NCBI RefSeq assembly: GCF_012911025.1
Contig: NZ_WUEI01000003.1
Span: 62,001 to 126,000, forward strand
Length of the DNA: 64,000 nt
DNA from: Azoarcus sp. TTM-91
GTDB taxonomy: Bacteria > Pseudomonadota > Gammaproteobacteria > Burkholderiales > Rhodocyclaceae
Reading direction: 5' to 3'
The position numbers were made by a program, and so were the translations under genes. This document shows positions 37,308 through 46,749 of the stretch, piece after piece. Each line of letters starts with the position of its first letter. Position 1 is the stretch's first letter. Under the pieces are notes generated by a model. It had not been told where the DNA came from. It searched no databases and worked only from the letters and a program-made list of their open reading frames with translations.

Positions 37308-38954
37308 TTAACCGAGCAGACTCAGGACGTTTTGCGGCAGGGCGTTGGCTTGCGACAGCATCGCGGTACCCGCCTGTTGCAGGATCTGTGCCCGAGTGAG
37401 GTTGGCGGTTTCCGCCGCGAAGTCCGCATCACGGATCCGCGAACGGGAGGCCGACAGGTTCTCGGAACTCGCCTGCAGGTTGCTGATGGTGCTCTCGAAG
37501 CGGGATTGCAGAGCACCGTATCGTGCGCGCTGGGCATTGACCGCGGATAGCGCCGAGTCGACCATCGACAAGGTTCGGTTCGCTGCTTCGACGGTGGAGA
37601 CGTCCATCTTGTCCACCGACTGGAGCTGGCCGCCGAAGGTGCCTGAGCTCGTGGTGAGTTCCGCATTGTTGGTCTTCAGCGAGAAGGACCTGTCGGAGTC
37701 GAAGACAACCTGACCGGTGATCCAGGCCGCGCTGCTGCTGCTCCAGGTGGAGGCGTCGGTCACCCCGGCGATTGTCCCGCCGGCAATCGCCGCGCTGCCG
37801 TCATTGGCGGTGTCGCCATCGATGACACGGATGTCGTTGAGCGACACATCCACGCCTGCACCGCTGCTATCCACCGAGGCGTTGGTGATCCGCAGATCCT
37901 TGCCGGCTTCGCTGGTGATCTGCAGGCCGAAGCTGCCGTCGTCCGCTTCCACGATCTTGGCGACGAAGCCGGTCTTGCCGGATACGTCGTTGAAGGCCTG
38001 CACGGCGGAAGCCAGCTGGCTGGCGTTGGCCGCAGCGGTACCGGTGGAGGAGCCGCCGATGGAGAAGGAGACCGTGGTGTAGGACGAGGGGTCCTCACCG
38101 GCGGTGGTATCGGTCGCCAGCAGGAAGGTGTAGCTCTGGCCCTGGGTGAAGGCGCCGGAGGACGCATCGCCCGCGCCCAGCACGAAGGTGGTGTTGGCAG
38201 AAGCCGTCACCCCCGCCTGTGCCTGGTTGACCTTGGCCGCGATCTCTTCGGCGCTGGCGCCGGAGGAGTAGCTGATGTCCTTGCTGCCCAGGCTGCTGGA
38301 GATGGTGATGGTGTCGCCGGTGATCGCCGAGCTGGCGCCGGTGGTGGCGGTGGTCAGCTGGCCGTCGGCGTTGGAGCCGCGCACCAGGTCGCCCACACCG
38401 GTCTGGGTCTTGGCGGACACCGTCAGGCCACCGACGCGGTAGTTGCCGTAGGCGTTGGTCTGGAAGTTGCCCGAGGTGGCGGTGATGGTCTGGTTGGCGT
38501 TGGCGCCGACCTGGAAGGTGGCGGCGGTGAAGGAGCCGTCCAGCAGCTTCTGGCCGTTGAATTCGGTGGTGGTCGCGATGCGTTGCAGTTCCTGCGTCAG
38601 CTGCTGGACTTCGGAGTTCAGCGCTGCGCGGTCGCCAGCGGAGTTGGTGGCGTTGGCGGACTGCACCGACAGTTCGCGGATACGCTGCAGGATGTCGCCG
38701 GAGGATTGCAGGGCGGCTTCCGCGGTCTGCGACAGGGAGATGCCGTCGTTCGCATTGCGGTTCGCTTGATCCAGGCCGCGGATCTGAGAGGTGAAGCGTT
38801 CCGAGATCGCCAGGCCGGCGGCGTCGTCCTTGGCACTGTTGATACGCAGGCCGGAGGAAAGCCGTTGCAGAGAGGTCTGCAAGGAGTTCGACGAGTTATT
38901 CAGGTTGCGCTGGGCATTCAGCGACTGAATATTGGTGTTGATGGTTTGTGCCAT
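37308..38954 (-). CDS. fliC: Flagellin 1 (FliC)
   Basis: Filament subunit, 548 residues, with the conserved D0/D1 ends and a variable middle. N-terminal [19 protein letters not shown] and [20 protein letters not shown] near 30-49. C-terminal [20 protein letters not shown] near 504-523, ending [11 protein letters not shown]. The middle (about 170-440) is Ser/Thr/Gly/Ala-rich and offers many potential O-glycosylation sites. AGGAG before the ATG. Driven by a sigma-28 promoter. Close paralogue of flagellin 2 at 41267. Confidence 0.97.
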   Translation of the reverse strand: MAQTINTNIQSLNAQRNLNNSSNSLQTSLQRLSSGLRINSAKDDAAGLAISERFTSQIRGLDQANRNANDGISLSQTAEAALQSSGDILQRIRELSVQSANATNSAGDRAALNSEVQQLTQELQRIATTTEFNGQKLLDGSFTAATFQVGANANQTITATSGNFQTNAYGNYRVGGLTVSAKTQTGVGDLVRGSNADGQLTTATTGASSAITGDTITISSSLGSKDISYSSGASAEEIAAKVNQAQAGVTASANTTFVLGAGDASSGAFTQGQSYTFLLATDTTAGEDPSSYTTVSFSIGGSSTGTAAANASQLASAVQAFNDVSGKTGFVAKIVEADDGSFGLQITSEAGKDLRITNASVDSSGAGVDVSLNDIRVIDGDTANDGSAAIAGGTIAGVTDASTWSSSSAAWITGQVVFDSDRSFSLKTNNAELTTSSGTFGGQLQSVDKMDVSTVEAANRTLSMVDSALSAVNAQRARYGALQSRFESTISNLQASSENLSASRSRIRDADFAAETANLTRAQILQQAGTAMLSQANALPQNVLSLLG

Positions 38955-39028
38955 TTTGAGGCTCCTTGAGGAGAGGTCTTTCCGTTAACCCGGCCTGAGC
39001 ACTTTGATCTGCGGTGCCGTTGGAATCA

Positions 39029-39055
39029 TTAACGGACGTTCCGGTAAAAGCTTTA
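39029..39055 (-). promoter_or_regulatory. Sigma-28 (FliA) promoter of flagellin 1
   Basis: Minus strand TAAAGCTT (39055-39048), exactly 11 bases, TCCGTTAA (39036-39029). Compared with TAAAGTTT-N11-GCCGATAA there is one -35 mismatch and two -10 mismatches. Start near 39022, leader about 68 bases. Confidence 0.8.
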
Positions 39056-39190
39056 GGAAATTTTTGCCGCCCTTGCCGCCAGTTCCTGCTCTGTTTGCGA
39101 TAACGGCTTTTCCCCCCGAAAGCTTGAGCCCGGCATGGCGGCCCGGGTGCCCCGCTAGAATCCGGTTTCCAGCGATTCGAGAGCAAACCG

Positions 39191-41188
39191 ATGGCAGAAC
39201 AGCCCCTATCCGGTATGGCAGCGCCTTCCCCGTCGACCAGGGATGCGGCGGCCATGGCCTTGATCGATCTCTATCGGGCGGGGCGGCTGCAAGGGCTGGT
39301 CGAGCACGCCCGACAGGTGCTGCGGCGTGATCCTGATTTCGGCTTCGCCTGGAAGATACTGGGCGTCGGCCTGCAGAGCCTCGGCCTCCCCGCGCTGGCG
39401 GAACTGGAGAAAGCGGCCGTCCTGCTGCCGGGCGATGCCGGCGCCCACGCCAATCTGTGCGATGGCTATCGCGAAGCGGCTCGGCTGGAGGAGGCAATAC
39501 GCAGTGGCCGGCAGGCAGTGGCACTGGCGCCCGCGCTGGCGGAGGCCCACATCAACCTGAGCGCCGCCCTGCATGCGGCCGGACAGTACGCGGAGGCGGA
39601 GGGACATGCGCGCCTCGCGGTGCCGTTGAGCCCGGGAGACCTGGCTGCCCGCGTCAATCTCGGCAATGCGCTGCGGGAGCAGGGCCGGCTGGCCGAAGCG
39701 ATCGAGGCCTACCGGCAAGGGCTGCAGGCCCTGTCGGGCCAGCCCGCACCGCAGATGGGCCAGCTCGACCACCCCATCGGCCAGCCCGACCTGCCTATGG
39801 GCCAGCCCGACCTGCCCATGGGCCAGCCCGACCTGCCCATGGGCCAGCCCAAACTGCTCATCGGGCTGGGCATTGCGCTGATGCGCAACGGCGAGTTGGA
39901 CGCGGCGGCCGCGTGCTTCCGGGCGGCAGCGCAGTCCCCGGCGGATGCGCTGGAGGCGCAGGGCAATCTGCTCTTCCTGCTCAATTACACCCAGGTGGCG
40001 CCACAGACGGTGATCGCCGAAACCCGGCGCTACCGCGAATTGATGCAGGCACGCATACAGCCGCGCACCCGCTGGCAGCGCGGCGCCGAGCCGGAGCGGC
40101 AGCTGACCATAGGCCTGGTTTCCGGCGACTTCTGCGCCCACCCGGTCGGCTATTTCCTGGAAAGCGTGCTGGCGGCGCTGGCCGGCAATGAATGCCGGCT
40201 GCTGGCCTACCGCACCCGGCGCTGCGACGACGCGGTCTGGGCACGGCTGCGGCCGGCCTTCGCCGAAGTCGTCGAAGCGGCGGGATTGAGCGACGAGGCC
40301 TTGGCGAACCGGGTTGAGCAGGACGGTGTAGACATTCTGGTCGATCTCGCTGGTCATACCGCCCATGGCCGGCCCGGCGTCTTCGCCCGCAAGCCGGCGC
40401 CGGTGCAGCACGCCTGGCTGGGCTATTTCGCTTCCACCGGCAATCCGCAGATCGACTACCTGCTGTGCGACGCGCACGTGCTGCCGCCGGCGGAGGAGCC
40501 GCTGTACGTGGAAAAGCCCTGGCGCCTGCCGGACTTCGCCCTGTGCTTCACCCCGCCGCGGGAGGAGGTGGCGCCGGCGATGCCGCAGGGCGGGGTGACC
40601 TTCGGCTGCTTCAACAACCTGGCGAAGCTCAACGACGCGGTACTGGATTGCTGGAGCCAGCTGCTGAAGGAGATGCCGGAGGCGAAGCTGCTGCTGAAGG
40701 CGCGCGCCCTGGCGCAGGAGCCGGCGCGGGCGGCGATCGTCGAACGCTTTGCCCGCCGCGGCGTGGGCGCCGGCCGGTTGCTGCTGGAAGGGCCGGCGCC
40801 GCGGCACGCTTACCTGGAGGCCTACCGGCGGGTGCATGTGATGCTGGATCCCTTTCCCTTCCCCGGCGGTACCACGACGGTGGAGGGCCTGTGGATGGGC
40901 GTGCCCCATGTCACGCTCAAGGGTGACCGCTGGATCGCCCATCAAGGCGAGATGCTGCTGCGCGCGGTTGGTCATCCGGAGTGGATCGCGGCCGATGAGG
41001 CGTCCTACCGGCGGCTGGCGCGCAGCTTGGCGAGCGATCAGGCGCAGCTGGCGGCGTTGCGGCAGAACCTGCGGGCGGCGCTGTTGGCCTCGCCGCTGTG
41101 CGATGCGCCGCGCTTTGCCGCCAATCTCCAGGCCGCCTGGCGCGGCATGTGGCGGCGGTGGTGCGCGGAGCAGGGCGCACCGGTTTGA
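39191..41188 (+). CDS. SPINDLY/OGT-type TPR glycosyltransferase 1 between the two flagellins
   Basis: A 665-residue cytosolic enzyme resembling O-GlcNAc transferase. N-terminal TPR repeats about 15-290 (for example NLCDGYREAARLEEAIRSGR; LGNALREQGRLAEAIEAYRQ). They are interrupted at about 183-224 by six copies of a 7-residue unit of the form GQPDLPM. The catalytic GT41-like region is about 300-650: LTIGLVSGDFCAHPVGYFLE with the conserved histidine, VDILVDLAGHTAHGRPGVF, and GGTTTVEGLWMGVPHVTL. By my own alignment the lysine that contacts UDP in human OGT (APKEEH region) is arginine here (APRHAY). It lies antiparallel between flagellin 1 and flagellin 2, so flagellin is the likely acceptor; donor sugar unknown. 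Confidence 0.85.
   Translation: MAEQPLSGMAAPSPSTRDAAAMALIDLYRAGRLQGLVEHARQVLRRDPDFGFAWKILGVGLQSLGLPALAELEKAAVLLPGDAGAHANLCDGYREAARLEEAIRSGRQAVALAPALAEAHINLSAALHAAGQYAEAEGHARLAVPLSPGDLAARVNLGNALREQGRLAEAIEAYRQGLQALSGQPAPQMGQLDHPIGQPDLPMGQPDLPMGQPDLPMGQPKLLIGLGIALMRNGELDAAAACFRAAAQSPADALEAQGNLLFLLNYTQVAPQTVIAETRRYRELMQARIQPRTRWQRGAEPERQLTIGLVSGDFCAHPVGYFLESVLAALAGNECRLLAYRTRRCDDAVWARLRPAFAEVVEAAGLSDEALANRVEQDGVDILVDLAGHTAHGRPGVFARKPAPVQHAWLGYFASTGNPQIDYLLCDAHVLPPAEEPLYVEKPWRLPDFALCFTPPREEVAPAMPQGGVTFGCFNNLAKLNDAVLDCWSQLLKEMPEAKLLLKARALAQEPARAAIVERFARRGVGAGRLLLEGPAPRHAYLEAYRRVHVMLDPFPFPGGTTTVEGLWMGVPHVTLKGDRWIAHQGEMLLRAVGHPEWIAADEASYRRLARSLASDQAQLAALRQNLRAALLASPLCDAPRFAANLQAAWRGMWRRWCAEQGAPV
39737..39862 (+). 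repeat. In-frame tandem repeat, six 21-base units inside the OGT 1 gene
   Basis: Six consecutive 21-base units starting at 39737, 39758, 39779, 39800, 39821 and 39842. They encode GQPAPQM, GQLDHPI, GQPDLPM three times, and GQPKLLI. The three middle units differ by one silent base. As 21 is a multiple of three, gain or loss of units keeps the frame and only changes the length of a loop between TPR helices. Confidence 0.93.
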
Positions 41189-41204
41189 GCCGCACCCGGC
41201 CGCA

Positions 41205-41245
41205 AGAAAAAAGAGGGCCGGCGCATGCTCCGTGCGCCGGCCCTC
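41205..41245. terminator. Bidirectional terminator between OGT 1 and flagellin 2
   Basis: Perfect 13-base arms GAGGGCCGGCGCA (41213-41225) and TGCGCCGGCCCTC (41233-41245), 7-base loop. On the minus strand it is followed by TTTTTTCTT, a strong terminator for flagellin 2; on the plus strand the exit CGTCTTT is weaker but can serve OGT 1. Confidence 0.92.
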
Positions 41246-41266
41246 CGTCTTTCCGCGTTCTGGCGA

Positions 41267-42907
41267 TCAGCCTTGCAGCAGCTGCAGCACCTGCTGCGGA
41301 ATCTGGTTGGCCTGGGCCAGCATCGCGGTGCCTGCCTGTTGCAGGATCTGGGCGCGGGTCAGGTTGGCAGTTTCCGCCGCGAAGTCCGCGTCGCGGATGC
41401 GCGATCGAGAGGCCGACAGGTTTTCCGAGGTGCTCTGCAGGTTGGAGATGGTGTTCTCGAAGCGGGACTGCAGGGCGCCATAGCGGGCGCGCTGGTTGTT
41501 GATCGCCGCCAGCGCCGAATCGACGATGCCCAGCGTGCGGTTGGCCGCCTCCACCGTGCTGATGTCCATCTTCCCGGTTGCCTGCAGCTGGCCGCCAAAG
41601 GTGCCGGCAGAGATCGTCAGGTCATCGTTCGTGGTCGTCAGCGAGAAGGAGCGATCCGAGTCCACGATGAGCTGGCCGGTGATCCAGGCGGAGGAGCCGC
41701 TGCTCCATGCGGCATTGGTCACGCCGACGATGCTGCCACCGTTCATGGCCGCCGCCGCATCGTTGGTGGTGTCGCCGTCCATCACCCGGATGTCGTTCAG
41801 CGACACGTCCACGCCGGCGCCGGAGCTGTCGACCGAGGTATTGGTGATGCGCAGATCCTTGCCCACCTCGCTGGTCAGCATCAGCCCCAGCGTGCCGTCG
41901 TCCGCTTCCACGATCTTGGCCACGAAGCCGGTATTGCCGGCCACGTCGTTGAAGGCCTGCACCGCGGAGGAGAGTTGGCTGGCGTTGCTGGCGCCCTGGC
42001 CGGTGGCTGCGCCGCCGATGGTGAAGGACACGGTGGTGTAGGACGCAGGGTCGACCCCGGAAGTGGTATCGCTGGCCAACATGAAGGTATAGCTCTGCCC
42101 CTGGGTGAAGGAGCCGGTGCTGCCCGCGCCCAGCACGAAAGTCGTGTTGGCGGAGGCGCGCACGCCGGTACCGGCCTGGTTGATCTTGGCGGCAATGCTC
42201 TCGGCGCTGGCGCCGGCAGAGTAGGTGATCTCCTTGCTGCCCAGGCTGCTGGAGAGGGTGATGGTGTCACCGGCGATGCCGGAGCTGCTGCCGGAAACCG
42301 CGGTGGAGAGCTGCCCCTGCGCCACGCTGCCCACCACCAGGTCGCCCACGCCGTTAGGCGTATTGGTCGAGGTGGCGAGGCCGCCGACGCGGTAATTGCC
42401 ATAGGCGTCCACCTGGAAATTGCCCGAGGTGGCGGTGATGGTCTGGTTGGCGTTGGCGCCGACCTGGAAGGTGGCGGCGGTGAAGGAGCCGTCCAGCAGC
42501 TTCTGGCCGTTGAACTCGGTGTTGGTGGCGATGCGCTGCAGTTCCTGTGTCAACTGCTGGACTTCGGAGTTCAGCGCGGCGCGGTCGCCAGCGGAGTTGG
42601 TGGCGTTGGCCGACTGGATGGACAGCTCGCGGATACGCTGCAGGATGTCGCCGGAGGATTGCAGCGCGGCCTCGGCCGTCTGCGCCAGCGAGATGCCGTC
42701 GTTGGCGTTGCGGGCTGCCTGGTCCAGGCCGCGGATCTGCGATGTGAAACGCTCGGAGATGGCCAGGCCGGCGGCGTCGTCCTTCGCGCTGTTGATGCGC
42801 AGACCGGAAGACAGGCGCTGCAGCGAGGTCTGCAGCGAGTTGGCTGAGTTGTTCAGATTGCGCTGCGCATTCAGCGATTGGATGTTGGTGCTGATGACCT
42901 GTGCCAT
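41267..42907 (-). CDS. fliC: Flagellin 2 (FliC paralogue)
   Basis: A second full-length flagellin, 546 residues. The ATG at 42905-42907 ([10 protein letters not shown]) is chosen over the ATG six bases upstream because AGGAG would leave no spacing for the latter. D0/D1 ends are almost identical to flagellin 1 ([40 protein letters not shown]), while the middle and the last residues ([12 protein letters not shown]) differ. Intact and probably functional. Its promoter is of sigma-54 type, unlike that of flagellin 1. Confidence 0.96.
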   Translation of the reverse strand: MAQVISTNIQSLNAQRNLNNSANSLQTSLQRLSSGLRINSAKDDAAGLAISERFTSQIRGLDQAARNANDGISLAQTAEAALQSSGDILQRIRELSIQSANATNSAGDRAALNSEVQQLTQELQRIATNTEFNGQKLLDGSFTAATFQVGANANQTITATSGNFQVDAYGNYRVGGLATSTNTPNGVGDLVVGSVAQGQLSTAVSGSSSGIAGDTITLSSSLGSKEITYSAGASAESIAAKINQAGTGVRASANTTFVLGAGSTGSFTQGQSYTFMLASDTTSGVDPASYTTVSFTIGGAATGQGASNASQLSSAVQAFNDVAGNTGFVAKIVEADDGTLGLMLTSEVGKDLRITNTSVDSSGAGVDVSLNDIRVMDGDTTNDAAAAMNGGSIVGVTNAAWSSGSSAWITGQLIVDSDRSFSLTTTNDDLTISAGTFGGQLQATGKMDISTVEAANRTLGIVDSALAAINNQRARYGALQSRFENTISNLQSTSENLSASRSRIRDADFAAETANLTRAQILQQAGTAMLAQANQIPQQVLQLLQG

Positions 42908-42992
42908 GTTCATCTCCTTGCATACGGATCAGAGGTTGTCCGGGCCGGCAGGACGTTGCCTCCGCATCCGGCCTCCGAGCTGAGCTCCTAAT

Positions 42993-43008
42993 AGCGAGGA
43001 GCGTGCCA
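42993..43008 (-). promoter_or_regulatory. Sigma-54 promoter of flagellin 2
   Basis: Minus strand TGGCACGCTCCTCGCT has an exact TGGCACG and GC ten bases after GG; one mismatch (TCGCT for TTGCT). Start near 42982, 75-base leader. Directly upstream (43011-43034) is an A/T-rich stretch with two TATCAA words, striking in this GC-rich DNA and possibly a bend or IHF-like site. No TAAAG-type sigma-28 element occurs in the gap. Confidence 0.82.
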
Positions 43009-43244
43009 GGTATTTTTATTTATCAATATCAATGGGATGTGTCGCTATGGCAGAGTCCGGGCGGAAGAAATTGCCGGTTGCCGGCAGGTGCGGCAGGGCA
43101 GCCTTGCCGCTTGCCGTCGCCGGTAATGGCCGGTTTTGCCGCCCCTCCTTCGCGGATTGAGCGTAGGAGGGCCGTGGCAGAATGCATCGACTTCGCGGCG
43201 CTTTTCGCGTGGCTCCTCCCCCATCCTCTGACGGACTTCAACCG

Positions 43245-45629
43245 ATGACTTCAGTGCAGTCGCTATATGAAGAAGCCCTGGGCGCCCAGCTGGCGGGAAA
43301 GAACGATGAGGCGATCCAGGCCTATCAAGCGCTGCTGGCCGAGGCGCCGGCCCATGCCGAGGGCAACCACAATCTGGGCTTGCTCGAGTTCTCCCGCGGC
43401 AATGTGGATCAGGCGCTGGAACGGCTGATGAATGCGATCGAGGCGCGGCCGGCGGAAAGCCAGTTCTGGCATTCACTGCTGGAAGTGCTGTTGGCGGCGG
43501 GTGCCGCCGGCCATGCGGTGCAGATGCTGGAGCAGGCCGCTGGCAGCGGCATTGGCGAGGACGAGCTGCAGAAGATGCGCGAGCGCATAGCGGCCGCCAC
43601 CGCGCCGGTGGTGGTAGAGGCACCGGTGGCCGGGCCGGTGAAGCTGGCGGCGGACGAGCAGGAGAAGGAGCTGCTCGCCGCCGTCGCCCAGATCATCCGC
43701 CGCAGCCGGGCGCAGATGGCCTCCGGCAAGCGGGCCCTCGTCAAGGGCCGGGTAGTGGACAGCAAGACCTTCGACCGCCTGGTCGAACTCTTCAACCAGG
43801 GCGAACTGCAGGAGCTAGAGCGGCGCGCGCTGCAACTCACCAAGAGCCACCCCCTGCACCCGGCTGGCTGGCATTTCCTCGGCACGGCGCGGTTCCGCCT
43901 GGGCGAGCGGATGGCGGCGTTGAAGGCGCTGATCAAGGCCAACGAAGCCTTTCCGGCCGATGCGCAGATGCTGGATCACCTGGCCGCGGCCATGTCCTCC
44001 TTCAACTATCTGGCCGAAGCGGAGGAGCTGTTCAAGCTCAGCCTGGAGATCCGGCCGGAGAAGGTGGATACCCTGGTGCGCTACATCAATATGGAAGTGA
44101 ACCGGCGCAGCTTCGAGCAAGCGGAAATACTGGCGCGGCGTGCGGTGGCCCTGGCGCCGGACTACGCGCTCGCCTGCCAGGCGATGGCCCTGGTATTGCT
44201 GAGCACCCGCCGGGGCGAGGAGGCGATTCCCTACCTGGAAAGGGCGATCAAGGCCGACCCGAAGTTCGGCGGCGCGTACCAGGATCTGGGCTACGCCTAT
44301 TTCAACCAGGGCCGGCTGGCCGATGCCATCCAGACCAGCCAGCTGGCGGTGGACAACAACCCGGATCATCCGCCCAGCTACTCCAACCTGCTGTTCTTCC
44401 TCACCCACGACTACCGGCTGTCGCCCGAGGCCGTGTTAGACAAGCACCTCGAATTCGGCAGGCGTTTCGAGACGCAGCTGCTGGGTACGCACCGGCCGCA
44501 CGACAACCAGCCCGAGCCGGAGCGCCGCATCCGCCTCGGCTTCGTTTCTGCCGACCTGTACAACCACGCGGTCGCCACCTTTTTCGAACCGGTGCTCGCA
44601 CGGCTGGACAAGACGCAGTTCGAGCTCTTCGCCTTCCACAACACGGTGAAGTTCGATGAGGTCTCCGAAAGGCTGAAGCAGAACTTCAACTATTGGGTTT
44701 CGGTGGCGCATGTCTCCGACAAGGACCTGGCCGAGATCATCCGTGCCTGCCGCATCGACATCCTGGTGGATCTCTCCGGCCATACCGCCGGCAACCGGCT
44801 GCTGACTTTCGCCCGCAAGCCGGCGCCGGTGCAGATCACGGCGGTCGGCTATGCGGATACCACCGGGCTGAAATCGATGGATTACTTCCTTACCGACCGC
44901 TACATCGCGCCGCCGGGCCAACTCGATGGGCTGTTCTCGGAGAAGCTGTTGCGTGCGGACAGCGCCACCAGCTTCACGTTTGCCGATGATGCGCCACCGG
45001 TTGCGGAACTGCCGGCGCTGCGCAATGGTTACCTCACCTTCGGCAGTTTCAACCGGCCCGGCAAGATCACGGCGCCCACCCTGGATCTGTGGGCTGGGCT
45101 GCTGAACCGGATTCCAGCCGCGCGCATGCTGATCGGCTCGGTGGATAGCAATACCATCCAGAAGCAACTGGAGAGCGAGTTCGAAGCGCGCGGCGTGGCG
45201 CCCTCCCGGCTCCGCTTCATGGGGCGGGCGAAGATGCGCCGCTACCTGGCGGCGCATGCCGATATCGACGTGCTGCTGGATACGGTGCCCTACAACGCGG
45301 GTACCACCGCGCTGCATTCAGTATGGATGGGCGTGCCAATCCTGACGCTGCAGGGCAGGCGCCTGGTATCCAATTTGGGCGCTTCGGTCATGTCCAAGAT
45401 CGAACTGCCGGAGTTCATCGGTGTGGACGAGGATGATTTCATCGCTAAGGGCGTGGCCCTGGCGCAGCGGCCGGAATGCCTGGCGGAGATCCGCCTTGGC
45501 TTGCGGCAGCGCCTGGTCGCCACGCAGCTGTTCACCCCGGAATGTGCAGCCCGCTCCTGGGAACGGGCCTTCCGCGAAGTGTGGCGGAGCTGGTGTTCCG
45601 AGCAACAGGGCTCAGGCCCGGCGGCTTGA
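43245..45629 (+). CDS. SPINDLY/OGT-type TPR glycosyltransferase 2
   Basis: A 794-residue enzyme. The ATG at 43245 (MTSVQSLYEE) begins directly at the first TPR helix; an upstream in-frame ATG at 43182 would add 21 arginine/proline-rich residues. TPR region about 1-400, with a charged linker near 130-195. Catalytic GT41-like region about 425-790: IRLGFVSADLYNHAVATFFE with the conserved histidine, DILVDLSGHTAGNRLL, RAKMRRYLAAHADIDVLLDT (lysine retained), and YNAGTTALHSVWMGVPILTL. Diverged from OGT 1, so probably a different acceptor site or sugar. It converges on and overlaps the next gene by 18 bases. Confidence 0.87.
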   Translation: MTSVQSLYEEALGAQLAGKNDEAIQAYQALLAEAPAHAEGNHNLGLLEFSRGNVDQALERLMNAIEARPAESQFWHSLLEVLLAAGAAGHAVQMLEQAAGSGIGEDELQKMRERIAAATAPVVVEAPVAGPVKLAADEQEKELLAAVAQIIRRSRAQMASGKRALVKGRVVDSKTFDRLVELFNQGELQELERRALQLTKSHPLHPAGWHFLGTARFRLGERMAALKALIKANEAFPADAQMLDHLAAAMSSFNYLAEAEELFKLSLEIRPEKVDTLVRYINMEVNRRSFEQAEILARRAVALAPDYALACQAMALVLLSTRRGEEAIPYLERAIKADPKFGGAYQDLGYAYFNQGRLADAIQTSQLAVDNNPDHPPSYSNLLFFLTHDYRLSPEAVLDKHLEFGRRFETQLLGTHRPHDNQPEPERRIRLGFVSADLYNHAVATFFEPVLARLDKTQFELFAFHNTVKFDEVSERLKQNFNYWVSVAHVSDKDLAEIIRACRIDILVDLSGHTAGNRLLTFARKPAPVQITAVGYADTTGLKSMDYFLTDRYIAPPGQLDGLFSEKLLRADSATSFTFADDAPPVAELPALRNGYLTFGSFNRPGKITAPTLDLWAGLLNRIPAARMLIGSVDSNTIQKQLESEFEARGVAPSRLRFMGRAKMRRYLAAHADIDVLLDTVPYNAGTTALHSVWMGVPILTLQGRRLVSNLGASVMSKIELPEFIGVDEDDFIAKGVALAQRPECLAEIRLGLRQRLVATQLFTPECAARSWERAFREVWRSWCSEQQGSGPAA

Positions 45630-46721
45630 GCCCTTGCGCAGGAAGAGCGTGTCGCTGCAGGTGAACATGTGGTCGAAAGCGCCGCTTTGCAGCAGTTCGT
45701 CGCCGGCGATCTTGGGCCCGTCGCCGAAAGCCCACACATAGTCGTCGAGCAGCAGCCAGCCGCCTTCCATCAGGTAGGGCTCCCAGGTCTGGATGTCGAG
45801 GACCACTTGGTCATAGCGATGGTTGCCATCGATGTGCAGCAACGCGATGCGGCCGCTCACCGGTACCGCCGGCAGCCCCGCCGGCCTTAGCTCGCCAGTG
45901 GCGCAGGCGGCGAGATAGCTCGTGATGGCAGTAGCGGAGGGCTGGCGGATGTAAGCCATGCCGGGCACCTCGGCGGCGGTCGCCAGAAACTCCAGGAAAA
46001 TCTGGTCGAAGTCGATGAAGCTCGCGCCGCTCTGCAGGATGTCGGCCTGCTTGCCCTGGTCGGTCAGGACTTCCATGCGCCAGGGGTCGACGCAGATGCA
46101 GGCGCCGATGCCGTGCGCATGGGCCAGTCGGCCCAGAGCGTAGGCGGAGCGGCCGTACAGCGAGCCGATTTCCACCACGTCGCCCCGCGGCGTCAGCCGG
46201 GCGATGGCGCTCAGCGCGCTGAGCTTTTCCACGTCGCTTTCCCCCGGAATGCGCAGGAAACCGCGATGCAGTGAGGCATAGGCAGCGGTGCTCAGTGGCG
46301 GCGCAAGGGCGCTGCCCGGCAGGGTGGCGGCCCCGGCCAGCTTGTCCGAGCGCACCTCTTCCGCCCACTGCATGCTGGGCGCGAAGTTCTCCCAGTTCTG
46401 CCGGAAGGGGTGCTTGCCGCACAGCACGTAGGGCAGTTCAGGCGAGGACTGCAGCTGACTGTTCAGATGGGACCACACCCCGTGATGGGGCGCGTGCACA
46501 TGGCTGATGCCATGCTCCGCCCGCGCCGCGGCGAATGCCTCGGCGAAGCCGGGCGCGGTGATGAAGGGCAAGTGGATGCAGGTTTCCAGTTCCGGGATGT
46601 CGGGATAGGGCTGCACCGAGCTGGCGCCTATGATGCGGTAGCCGAGGGCGCGCGCCATCTTGATGACGGGAAGGGCGCTGTCCACGTTGACCGGGAAAAC
46701 GAGCAGGGTGGGAGTGGGCAT
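45612..46721 (-). CDS. SAM-dependent methyltransferase (Methyltransf_24-like) with extra N-terminal domain
   Basis: A 369-residue protein. Residues 1-110 start LLVFPVNVDSALPVIKMARA and resemble a Rossmann-like pre-ATP-grasp domain; the rest is a class I methyltransferase with the SAM loop VVEIGSLYGRS at 182-192. The late motif IALLHIDGNHRYDQV leads into GGWLLLDDY, as in glycan-tailoring methyltransferases. Last gene of the nine-gene minus-strand operon. A sugar-methylating role is inferred from context. Confidence 0.75.
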   Translation of the reverse strand: MPTPTLLVFPVNVDSALPVIKMARALGYRIIGASSVQPYPDIPELETCIHLPFITAPGFAEAFAAARAEHGISHVHAPHHGVWSHLNSQLQSSPELPYVLCGKHPFRQNWENFAPSMQWAEEVRSDKLAGAATLPGSALAPPLSTAAYASLHRGFLRIPGESDVEKLSALSAIARLTPRGDVVEIGSLYGRSAYALGRLAHAHGIGACICVDPWRMEVLTDQGKQADILQSGASFIDFDQIFLEFLATAAEVPGMAYIRQPSATAITSYLAACATGELRPAGLPAVPVSGRIALLHIDGNHRYDQVVLDIQTWEPYLMEGGWLLLDDYVWAFGDGPKIAGDELLQSGAFDHMFTCSDTLFLRKGSSRRA

Positions 46722-46749
46722 TGGGCGGTGCAGTCCAGATATCGGGTTG

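Noticed and set aside
39737..39862. CRISPR-like repeat array
   Set aside because: Units are contiguous without spacers, 21 bases long and in frame: a coding tandem repeat.
39206..40975. 589-codon open frame opposite OGT 1
   Set aside because: Antisense shadow; the plus strand has TPR and OGT motifs in register and a clean terminator.
43011..43034. IHF site upstream of the flagellin 2 promoter
   Set aside because: Two TATCAA words and an A/T-rich run are present, but the TTR part of the consensus is missing at the right spacing, and the place is closer to -24 than usual. Kept only as a comment.
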